From the NCBI GenBank assembly GCA_047967505.1, contig CM106538.1: a DNA stretch of 64,000 bases; one strand, written 5' to 3'. A program made the position numbers and the translations under genes. Positions 23,262 to 35,200 of this stretch are shown piece by piece (the stretch's first letter is position 1; every line of letters starts with the position of its first letter). Source of the DNA: Dipteris shenzhenensis (lineage: Eukaryota; Polypodiophyta; Polypodiopsida; Gleicheniales). The notes under the pieces were generated by a model. It saw only the letters and a program-made list of their open reading frames with translations, made no database searches and had not been told where the DNA came from.

Positions 23262-26200
23262 CCAGACGGCATTCCATGCTTCCGCACTAAGTAGTTAGGA
23301 TGTGCGTAGTTAGTGAGAGTATTCAGGCACCGTGCTACGTAATGTTACCCCACATTACTAGTGTAGTAACATACGATGCTTTTGATATCCTATTTATACG
23401 AGATCTTACAAATCTACAAATCTCCAATACTTGTTTGGAAGCTTACAAATCTCAAAGAGTGAGCATGATGGAGGAGTGATCACGATCTAGGAGCGATTGC
23501 CTGACGAAGGTAGTTGGCAAGGTTGCTTGTGATCAGATATAGCACGCTCTGTTGTGTGCTGATGCTTTGCTTGTAGCATATTATGCTTGCGACATGTTGG
23601 AATCTTATTAAGCCACAGTGCTATTGGCAGTATTTCATGTGTACAAAAGCTTACATATCTATAGCACATGAAGCTTGTGCAAGCAGATCTATGTGCAACT
23701 ACCATTTCGACAAAAGTTTGTGTAGTATAAATTTTCAAGTATTATGAGCTTACAAATCTAGATAGATGCATGAATTCAACTGTGGATTGTAATATGTTCT
23801 CTTTTAGAAAAAGCCATGCAAGTATTAATTGAACGATAAATCTGTCTGAGATCCATTCATTAAAAAGGGCAATCTTATAATTCTGATGTCCTTGAAGAAT
23901 CTAAGATTTTAATTTTGGGCACATTAACCTTATTTTGAAGAAATACGGTCAAAGGTGTAGCCTTCTGATTAAATACCATAGTATACTAGCCATGCTGTAA
24001 GCAGGCCTTAATCTTTGATGACTGCTGGATAAGCTTGGTACTCGTATGAATGACCTTGGAGTTTCAGCTCTAGAAATATTCCATAAGCTTAATGTCAAGA
24101 CCCAAGTTTTAATAAGGTCACAATGGTGCCCTAGCACATACTTAATGGGGTGGTAGGGACACCATAGATACACAAGAGCATCAGAATGCTTTCTTTTGCA
24201 TTCAGTGTAGCCATGTTTGACAGGCGAGCTGTGTGGCTGTTTTTTAATTAACATCCTTAAACCAACAAACCAATTTGTTACGGAAACTTAAATTAGAGTG
24301 AAACTTAAATTTGAGTGGTAGGGACACCATAGATACACAAGAGCATCAGAATGCTTTCCTTTGCATTCACTGTAGCCATCTTTGATAGGCGAGCTATGTG
24401 GCTATTTTTTAATAAAAAGCCTTAAACCAACAAACTATTTTGTTACGGAAACTTACATTAGAGTGAAGCTCTATTTAGACCTGTATCTGATTATTAGATA
24501 GTTATGGGACTGTCATGAAAGTATGCTTGATGTTCACAAAAGAACATGTCTTGGTAAAGGATTAGTAACTAGTCATTTGAAGCATAAAAGTAGTAATGGT
24601 TTTGATATAGAGAAGTCTCTATATTGGGCAGAAGTAGAATCACTCTTGAGGAGGTTGACCTTGTTGGAGTTGCAAGAAGGATTGAGTAAGTGAAGCAAAA
24701 GAGAGTGTTTATTCAAGAGAGACAGGCCCAATATATAGGCTCCAGTTACATCTAGTAATGACATCACATGTGAGCTCAGTAGAGCATCTAGATCCACAAA
24801 TCTCTCAATCAGTTCCATGATTCTCTCAAGCACACGCCACACACCTAGATTCACTCAATCACACCTACTGAGCCTATCCAGGCACACCATGTGTTCACAC
24901 ACTCACAACCTTAGACCTTAGGACTCTAGATCCCATTATATCAATTTGTCCTTCATTCCCGTCCACAAATTGATGACCTCAACCCTAGCAGTAGTCCATG
25001 GTAAACTTCATGGCTTGCCTACCTCTAGTAACAACACACATGGTTCACAACCTGGTACTCACTCTAGTTGCATCAGCAGTAGACTCATTTGGGCATCCTC
25101 ATCCCAACATGATCTCACTTTGACTTTGGTTTGCTGGTTTACAATTGGGAGATAGACAATGACTATGCATGGGAATACACTTAGATCCAATAAGGTAACA
25201 CATAAGACTAACAATCATTTGAGGCGGACATCCCAAGGCAGAGAATCCTTATTGATTACACACACAAAAACATTCTAAGTGGAAGATGTGGGGAAATACC
25301 CCCCTTTGATGACATATCTTGTTCTTTTCCTCCTCTTCAAAGCTACCATAGTGTGAGGTTCATTGTCATTGGAGAGGTTCTTGGTGTAGCCAATCTTTTA
25401 ACTCCTTTGCTCTCTGTCCTTCTCTACACTCTCTAATGTATCTTGTCCATATTCTGCAATACAAGATCCTTGTAGTGCTTCACCTTCTGTGAGTGTCCAA
25501 GCCTTAAAAACATTTTGTGAATCATATGGATTGAAGAGGGCCTTACCACTTGTCATGCAAGGGTAGTGTCTACTCTTGTACAAGAGGTGGTCATGATTGT
25601 ATGGCAAGGTATAGTCAACCAAATGCAAGTACATTTCACACATCATGAAAGACACTGAAACCATAACTAAGGCATCTTTAAAATAAGAATCATAATGGTT
25701 GTAGTTGAAACCTTTGTTCCAATCATATCCATTAGTCATGATAAATTCTTCCTTCATGTAACTCTTGTCATGGTCAATCCACACTAGTCAACTCGTTAAC
25801 TAGTCAACAAGATAGTATGACTTGAAATCCACTTCAAAGTATCATAAGCTCAATTCTCAACATAAAAGGTGAAAAATGCATTCAACTAAAACCAGACTGA
25901 CCGGTGAAAGGCAGCTATGGCTTCACGTCAGCGACGGAATTTTATTCTCCAAAGCTCTCCCTCACTCCCTCTCTCTGAACATACACTAGGGCCCAGGACA
26001 AATTGTCGGGCTGGACCCCCTTGAAGGTCTTTATTCATTGCAGAAAAACTGTTACAGAAGTTCAGCATAGAGCTGTCTCGTAAGTCTCTCCTCTTCAAAC
26101 GTGAAAAAAATCCCTTTTACAAGAGCTTCAAGCTCCATTCAAATTGGCAACCTGCCACTTGTCTAAAATCTAGACTAAATCCTATTACAAGCCTCTAAGG

Positions 26201-29200
26201 GCCATTCTGGAGTCTTCAAAGCTCTCGGTCACACGAACCGCCTCCTAGATGCTTGTCAGGCTCCCATTTCGCTTAGGAAAAATAATCCTTGCTAGTACCT
26301 GCAACAATTAATTAAAGCGCACCACCATGGTACCCATTAATTGTTAGCGATTTGCATGCAAATAACACACTGTGGACTAATCCTAGTCACGGTGGGCGTT
26401 CCCACTGAACACGTGCACATCTAAACAAATATATATATACAAATAAATATATATATTTTCTCTGGTTGACCGGAGTCAACACTCTTGATTATAATTAAAG
26501 AGCTTTGACCAAAGGTCAAGGCGCCTTAATTATAGCCAGGTCTCTCCAACTGAAGTTGGCACATCTTGGTTAACCGGGGTTAACCCTCTTGGCGCATGCC
26601 AAGTCTTGTTGACCGAAGTCAACACTCTCTGACCGCAGTCAGATTTACTTGACTGGAGTCAAGTATCTTTGACCATAGTCAATACTTCGACCATTAAAAT
26701 AACTCTTTGACCGTAATTAACACATATAAAACTCTTTAATTATGATCAAATAAATGGTCAACTGTACTTTGACTTAGGATATTTACATTGTGGTGACATC
26801 CCCTCGGCTTCTATTCAGTTGACCTCAATTGAAAAGCTTCCTTGTAAACACCCAAAAGCTGTGGATGATCGGATAACATGTCTTCGTCCATCCACTTGGC
26901 ATCTAATGTGGGAGATAACTTTGCATACACTTTCTGTTTGCCTTTAAACTTGCGGAGCCTAGCTTTTTCAAACCTCAAAAGTACCCAGTCCCCTTCCTTG
27001 AGATCTAGCTGTCTCCTATGTTTATCTGCAGCTCTTTTATGTTTCTCTTGAGACCTTTCAATTGCTGTCCGGACTTGGCTGTAAGCTGTCTGGAGGTCTC
27101 TTACAAACTGATCAGCTGCAAATATTTCATCTTTAGTCCTCAAAATAGGTGGCAAAATCACCTTCCCATATATGACTTCAAAAGGGGCTTTTCCTGTAGA
27201 GCTATGTACTGTATTATTGTAAGCAAACTCTACTAACGGTAGGTACTTTTCCCAGTCTGAACTTTGGTCACCCACGTAGCATTTCAGCATATCCAAAATG
27301 GTAGAATTTGCTACTTCACTTTGACCATCTGTCTGGGGATGTGGTCATGCTTGCATTTCATTTAGTAGAAATAATTATAAAGTTTTCATAACATGTATCT
27401 TTATGAGAGTTGTATCAAGCGACAAACTAGTTAGGTTGTGTATATCAGTCTTGTCAAAGGAGGAAGTTCACCTCAATAAGAATTTGGAAATATAGTAGCA
27501 CATGAGTCATAACATCACAAGGCTTATAGAAAGGCTTTGTGCACAACCAACTAGATTGTCCTAATGCAGCGGCTTAAATTTTATGGTCAAGCCATTGACA
27601 ATCTCGATAAGTGCCCTTCAAATAGATTTGCCCTCTTGACACAGCTAACCTTTCATTGCAACCTAGCCATAAATTGTTTAAAAAGTGCTAAATTGCACTT
27701 TTATCCTCAACATGTGGATTATAAGGAATAGTCATTATCCACTAAGATGTATATTTGCCCCTATCTTCATTTTCTAATGTAGTGTACAATTAGTCATCTT
27801 GTCCCCTCTCTCTCACCCCTATCTTTATAAAGAAGAAGAAAAATTCAGATTCGTCCCCATGTTATCAAATAAAGCTCTCTAGAATAGACTGGTCATTCTG
27901 GGATCTCGATCACTAACAATGGACTTAGGCATACCATGATGTTTAAAGATTTGTGCCATGAACAGCTTAGCCATATGATCTGCCTTTATGGTTTTGCGAA
28001 CCGGAAGGAAATGAGCTTGCTTGCTGAATCTATCAATGATAGTCCAAATCCCATCATTCCCTGACTTTGATCTCGGCAAATCAAAAATAAAATCCATTGT
28101 AATGCTTTCCCATGGTGCCTGAGGCACGGGAAGAGGCATAAGTAGGCCAGGTGCCTTCCGTCTATCGTACTTTATTTTCTGACACGTAAGGCATTCAGTA
28201 ACAAACTGATGTATATCTTTCCGCATTCCTGGCCAAAAGAAATACCTCTCTAGGGCTAGAGTTGTTGCTGTAATTCCTCTATGTCCAGCATAGGGAGGTG
28301 CATGGCATGCCCCCAAAATCTTTTTCCTCATCTCCTGGGTGATGCATAGGCAATCATCTTTCATTAAATACCCATCTTTCAGGGAATAGTGACTGGTGGA
28401 TTGCCCTTCTTGCATCTGCTGTAAAATTTCACCAAAATCAGAATCATGAGCATATTGTTTCCTCATGCCTTCCAGGTCCTGATGATAAGCAATAGTTACA
28501 TTATTGACCTGGGGTCTTCGGGACAAGGCATCTGCCACTCTGTTCCGGATTCCTGGAGTATGGACAATCTGAAAATGATACATTGACAGCATGTTTGCCC
28601 ATTTCATATGCTTCTCTGAAAGCTTGGTCTGAGTCAAAAAGTATTTCAGACTTTGGTGCTCTGTTTTGACAGTAAAATCTGCACCGAAAAGATAATGTTT
28701 CCATGTATGGATGGCATGAATTACAGCCAATAACTCTTTCTCATAGATTCCTAAATATCTTTCCGCATCCCGAAGTCGTCTGCTTTCATAGGCTACTACA
28801 TGACCATTCTGATGCAATGCAGCCCCAACACATTCTCCACAAGCATCGCAATCCACGTCAAAAGACTGATACAGATCCGGAACTACCAGAATAGGCTCTG
28901 TAGTCAACTTTTCCTTGAGTGTATTGAATGCTTTCTTCTGTGATAATCTCCATGTGAAGGCTGCATTTTTCTTAGTGAGGTCATGTAATGGAGCTGCGAT
29001 ATCAGCAAAATGTCTGATAAACCTTCTGTAGTAAGAACACAAGCCTAAAAAGCTTCGAACTTCATGCACAGTTTTCAGCTCTGGCCATTCCTGAATGGCA
29101 CGGATCTTCGCTGGATCCATTTGTATCCCATTCTTGGATATTATATGCCCCAGATAATGGATTTCTTCCAGGAAGAATTCACTTTTCTTGCTGTTGGCAT

Positions 29201-32200
29201 AGAGCTGATGATTTCTCAGCTCTTGAAACACTATAGCAAGATGTTCTCTGTGGTCTTCCTCTGTCTTAGAAAAAACTAAGATATCATCAAAGAAAGTACC
29301 CGTAAAATGCCTGTACTTCCGGAAGATGCGATCCATCAGTCTATTGAATGTGGTTGGAGCATTTGTCAATCCAAAAGGCATCACTAAGTATTCATACAAC
29401 CCGAATGTTGTGCGGAATGCTGTCTTATGCACATCCTGAGGCTGTATCCTCACTTGGTGGTAGCCACTCTTTAAGTCTATCCTGCTGAAAACTGAAGCTC
29501 CATTTAACTGATCCAGGACATCATCAATACGCGGAATAGGGAATCTATTCTTGATGGTCATTTTGTTCAGTGCGCGATAATCGACGCACATACGGAATGA
29601 ACCATCTTTTTTCTGTACTAACAGTACAGGGGAACAAAAAGGAGACGAGCTGGGCTGAATCAACCCTTTGGACAGCAAGTCCTGTACCTGAGCCATAATC
29701 TCCTCTCTCTGAGTCGCATTGACTCTATAAGGGGGTCTGTTTGGTGGCTCACTACCAGGCATTAACTCTATTTGATGATCTTCTGGTCTCTCTGGGGGTA
29801 ACTCCCCTGGCAAAACATCAGAAAAGCAATCTTTAAAGTTTACAAGAAACTGAAGCTTATCTTTGTCTGCATCATTCATTTCAGCATGCATATCATTCTC
29901 TTTTTCTTTTACAAAAACCATGTACGCAGACTTTATTGCTTTACCGCATGAAACATCAGATACAATGGGGATAGTGTCCCCTTTATTCCTGGCAATTAAA
30001 CGCTGATTTTTCCCCCTATGCACAAACTCCAGCACTCTTTCAGGAAGAGTCAACTTCACTGCCTTGCGGTGAAACCAAGGCATCCCCAAAACTACATCAT
30101 AATGTTTTAGTGGAGAAATGAAGAAGTCTTCCTGATCCACATAACTCTGAACATGAAGACGGAGCTTCCCTATCAAGGGAGTAACTGGCACAGGATTCCC
30201 ACAAAACATTTGATCGGCATCCAAAGCCCTGCCTAACTCTTCCGTCTTTATTCCCAGCCTCAGGGCTAGATCCTCTGATATGAAATTATCAGGAGCCCCT
30301 GGATCAAATAGAATTAGCGCTTGCTGGTCTCTAACTTTGCCCCATGATAGCAGTAATTCTCGTTCTTCTGGGTTCAAAGCATGACCCAGTATATCAGGAA
30401 TTCCCCCTGCCATTGGCTTTTGCGGTCCTCGTGGCTTCTCTGCCTCTTTTCCCTTCGATGTTGAAGGCTTTTCTGGGCACTGGGCAGCCACATGCCCCTC
30501 TTTACCGCACGTGAAGCATTTCCCATCTCTACGGAATTCCGCTATCTGTTCAGGGGTGAATAGAGATTTGCCCTTATAAGTCTTTGAAAACTGAGTACCC
30601 CTCGGCTTCTGAGGCTGAAACCCTTTCTTTTCAGCCTTGGGGGACTCTTTCTTTTCTGATTTTAGAAAATCAGTTTTCTTTTTATCAGCACGTCCTGCAT
30701 GCAAGGATGGCACTGTAGATGGATCTTGTAGCGGCACAAGACTCGCTACTGAGGCTGAATGCATAAGATCTTGAATATTCTTTGCCCCCAAAGCATTCAC
30801 TACTGCCTGAATTCTTGGAGTGAGACCTGCTCTGTACTTCCTCATCTGGGTGCCTTTGGAGATCTTTTTGAACGGTGCAACCTGCAAATAAGCATCCCAG
30901 AACTTTTGGTTGTACCCATCCACTGTATCTCCTGCATCCATGTGCAAGCTGTCCCAATCTTGAAGAACATGGTCTCTAAACTGTTTAGGCATGAACTGCT
31001 GGTAGAAGGCTTTCTTGAAGCCCTTCCACTTTCTTGGGGCTGACCCATCTGTGGTCAGTGCACTCCACCATGCACTAGCCGTTGCTGTTAAGTGTAGACT
31101 GACCATTCTTAGCTTGGAGGATTCTGAAAATTTCTCTGTACCGAATGCAGCATCAAATTGTCTGATAAACTGCAATGCTTTGTCTGTATGACCATACTGT
31201 CCATTGTAGGTCATAAACTTGACAGATTTTCCTCCCTCTTTAAATTCCCTGGTCGCTTTGGAAGACTTTCTCTTCCCAGACTTCTTGTGTTTCCTTCCTT
31301 TCCTGGATGGTTTATCTGATAAGGAAGAAGAAGACACAGAAGTCGAACTCGAGGTAGACGGTGATGGACTAGGAGATCGGTGATGATGCCTCGATCTCTT
31401 TTTACTATGGGACCATCTCCTATGAGATCTATGAGATCTCTCTCTCTCAGACTGTACACGAGAGTGTGCCTCTGGCATTGGCACGTCATATACTGGATTA
31501 GGCATAGCTTCTGCTGGAAACAAATACTGAGCCCTGGGATCCCTTTTAAGATTTTCCAGCTCTTGTATACGAGTGCGTACCATCTGTTCAAATTCTTGTT
31601 GAGTTTGCGGCACATTTCTCTGTCCTGGATGTACATCCCTATCTTGTGAATCCCACTGGATAGGTGATTGATCCATATTCTGAGATCTGCAGATTTCTCA
31701 CACCGTGCGGGTAACTGATGCACACTACTTTTGCTTTTCCAACAGAAAAAGTACCTCAACAAGAGGTGTTTTGCATTTACAATCTATGCCAGTATTGGCT
31801 GTCAGTTCAAGGCATATACCCACACAATTGCCAAAGCATCAACAATTTATATTGCCCTTTTCTGGCTGCTGCAGATGGCTTCAAAACGCATCTGTTTCCC
31901 CTTCTCTGTGCACAAAGGCATGCATCTCTTTTATTTCTGCAAAACTCTGATTTTCTCTGTTTTCTGCTGATTTTCTGACAGTAAAATGATTACCAGATAG
32001 GTGGGCATTGATGGCAAAAACTGTCTCTGCAACTCTCTCTTTATTAAAAAAAAAAAAAAAAAAAGGGGTACTGCTGGTTACATTAACCAGATCAGTCCTG
32101 TTCTGGTCTGGTTAGATGTCTGTAACTTGGCCACTAACTGAACCAAACTGGTTAACTGCACCAGTCTAGTCTAGTTAGGTTGTCCTCTGACCAGATCTCT

Positions 32201-35200
32201 AACCAGGGTCAGCTAACTGCAGTTAACTTGAACAAGGTCACACTAACCACAGGTCTGCCAGCCTGGCTGCCACGTGTCAGTGTGCCACGTCAGCTCTGAG
32301 CTGTCTGCCACGTGTCAGTGCCACGTCATCAACCCATCGCTCCATCCGCCACGTCAGCGCCTGCACGTGCGGATGCCACCTGGCTGCCACGTCACCTGTC
32401 GGTTAGGCCTGCCACGTCAGCCTAAGGTTCAAACCTTGGCTGGCTGACTGGTGTCGCGCGTCGCGCCTGCGTCGTGGTAACGTCTGCAGTACCTTCTCCA
32501 CGCCTTCGCCAGCACCTCGCTTCAAACATTACGCCTACTCGTTTCCAGCCCGCACCATAGCGTAGTCTCTTCGAGCGCTATCGCCTTCACGCAGTATGCA
32601 ATTTTGACACAGGAAGTCAAATATCGCCTTGCACGTTCACGCGATACCCAGGCAAACTACGTCGCTCATTGCGTTCTGCAAGGCAACGCAAATACCCACC
32701 ATTTTACTCACTGTTTCACTTCGCAAAAATACCCGGAAGATCATGACGCCGTTCTGTTTTTTTTTTTTTGCATAGCTAACCGTCGATGATGACCTTCCCT
32801 TCAGGCTTACTTTCCGTCAGATGTTCTAGGCCAAAGCCTGCACTCTTCAGTCTTGGATCATCACTTTCTAGGAAGAAAATGAAATCTTACGCTCTGATAC
32901 CAATAAAACCAGACTGACCGGTGAAAGGCAGCTATGGCTTCACGTCAGCGACGGAATTTTATTCTCCAAAGCTCTCCCTCACTCCCTCTCTCTGAACATA
33001 CACTAGGGCCCAGGACAAATTGTCGGGCTGGACCCCCCCGAAGGTCTTTATTCATTGCAGAAAAACTGTTACAGAAGTTCAGCATAGAGCTGTCTCGTAA
33101 GTCTCTCCTCTTCAAACGTGAAAAAAATCCCTTTTACAAGAGCTTCAAGCTCCATTCAAATTGGCAACCTGCCACTTGTCTAAAATCTAGACTAAATCCT
33201 ATTACAAGCCTCTAAGGGCCATTCTGGAGTCTTCAAAGCTCTCGGTCACACGAACCGCCTCCTAGATGCTTGTCAGGCTCCCATTTCGCTTAGGAAAAAT
33301 AATCCTTGCTAGTACCTGCAACAATTAATTAAAGCGCACCACCATGGTACCCATTAATTGTTAGCGCTTTGCATGCAAATAACACACTGTGGACTAATCC
33401 TAGTCACGGTGGGTGTCCCCAACCACTGAACACATGTGCACATCTAAACAAATATATATATACAAATAAATATATATATTTTCTCTGGTTGACCGGAGTC
33501 AACACTCTTGATTATAATTAAAGAGCTTTAACCAAAGGTCAAGGCGCCTTAATTATAGCCAGGTCTCTCCAACTGAAGTTGGCACATCTTGGTTAACCGG
33601 GGTTAACCCTCTTGGCGCATGCCAAGTCTTGTTGACCGAAGTCAACACTCTCTGACCGCAGTCAGATTTACTTGACTGGAGTCAAGTATCTTTGACCATA
33701 GTCAATACTTCGACCATTAAAATAACTCTTTGACCGTAATTAACACATATAAAACTCTTTAATTATGATCAAATAAATGGTCAACTGTACTTTGACTTAG
33801 GATATTTACATTGTGGTGACACAACTGAACTTCAAAAGTAATCTCTGAATCTCTAATTTGTACTTTAACTCCTCAAGCATCACCTTAGCATTTAGTGTAG
33901 CATCAAACTTCAAAAATAGTTTAGAAATGCTTGCAGAAAAGAGAGGAACCTTGGAGGATTGCTACCTCACTCCACAAAGCATCAAGCATAGGGCATTTGC
34001 TGCGCAATTAAAGGAAGTAGAAGACTCAGTGCAAGTCTCAGGCCAAATGAAGTTTCACACCTCCAAGGGCAGCAACATCTTCTCCACCTCCAAAAACATG
34101 TCTTCTTCAAAACCCGACTGGTTTTTCTTTAGTTTCTCTTCATTCCCTTGACCATTTGCCCTCAAAATTCACTAGTAGGTAGCCCATAGGGTCGACTAAG
34201 TGCATCTCAGACCGTTTTTGAAATGGTGGCTCCAGCAAGCTGTATTAACAAAAATGGCGTGGGATGAAGCGAGTATCAGTACGGGCTGTAGAAGGACAAT
34301 TTTCAGAAACTCTCTGGAGTGGAAGTGTGCCTATATGAGGGAATCTATGGCTGAAAGGGTTTGGAGAATGGTCACCTACATTGGGAGAACAAGTGCTTGG
34401 AAATTTTGCTCAAAAGAATGGAGAAGAAGAGAGTGTGAGGGAGAAGATGATGACATGGTACTCAAGGAGGTTTCAAGGAGAGCGAACCAAGGCTCTGATA
34501 CCACATGTTGGAGTTGCAAGAAGGATTGAGTAAGTGAAGCAAAAGAGAGTGTTTATTCAAGAGAGACAGGCCCAATATATAGGCTCTAGTTACATCTAGT
34601 AATGACATCACATGTGATCCACAAATCTCTCAATCAGTTCCATGATTCTCTCAATCACACACCACACACCTAGGTTCACTCAATCACACCTACTGACACC
34701 TATCCAGGCACACCATGTGTTCACACACTCACAACCTTAGACCTTAGGACTCTAGATCCCATTACATCAATTTGTCCTTCAGACCTCAAACTCTCGATAT
34801 GAAAACTCTAAGACTAAGAGAAGTCTCTATCGGCCAGAGGTAGAATCGCTCTTGAGGTGACGGACCTCACAGACTCACTATGAAAATTCGGAAGTTGTAG
34901 GCTTAAAATTGTGGAGGTTTGAAAATATCATAATGATCGATATTGTCTTCTGGATAAGGCTTGGTGGATGCTTACGTTGATTAAGAGGATACACTTGATT
35001 GGAGACATCATGTAAATATGGACTTGTACTATTTAAAATTGAAGTCTTGGTGGAAGATCTTGGACCTTCAGTATTTTCAGTATATATTTTTATAGCTAAA
35101 AGATTAGAATGCTAGCAGCAAGTATTCAGAAAGATGTAAGAGAGAGTGGCTCCAACCTTGAGTCGTCCCTTTCGTTTGGATTTTCCTCCCATCGTGCTAT

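Larger units (their letters stand above)
25888..33821 (-). mobile_element. young Ty3/gypsy element, 7.9 kb, nested
   Basis: LTRs at 25888-26798 and 32905-33821 differ by only about half a dozen substitutions and two small indels. Flanking duplication is CAACT (25883-25887, 33822-33826). On the minus strand the order is 5' LTR, primer site TGGTATCAGAGC (32902-32891), leader, gag-pol frame (31676-27879), interrupted integrase (27340-26811), polypurine GAGGGGA (26799 onward) and 3' LTR. It sits inside the older non-autonomous element in APRL intron 2. Confidence 0.93.
24662..34781 (-). mobile_element. 2.2-kb non-autonomous LTR element (host of nested gypsy)
   Basis: LTRs at 24662-24955 and 34506-34781 both run TGTTGGAGTTGCAAG... 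to ...TTTGTCCTTCA. They are flanked by the 5-bp duplication GACCT (24657-24661, 34782-34786). The minus strand has TGGTATCAGAGC at 34503-34492 next to the right LTR, so the element reads leftward. Removing the nested gypsy (25888-33821) leaves about 1.6 kb of internal DNA without gag or pol motifs. The LTRs differ at several positions plus a 19-base indel, so it is older than its passenger. Confidence 0.85.
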
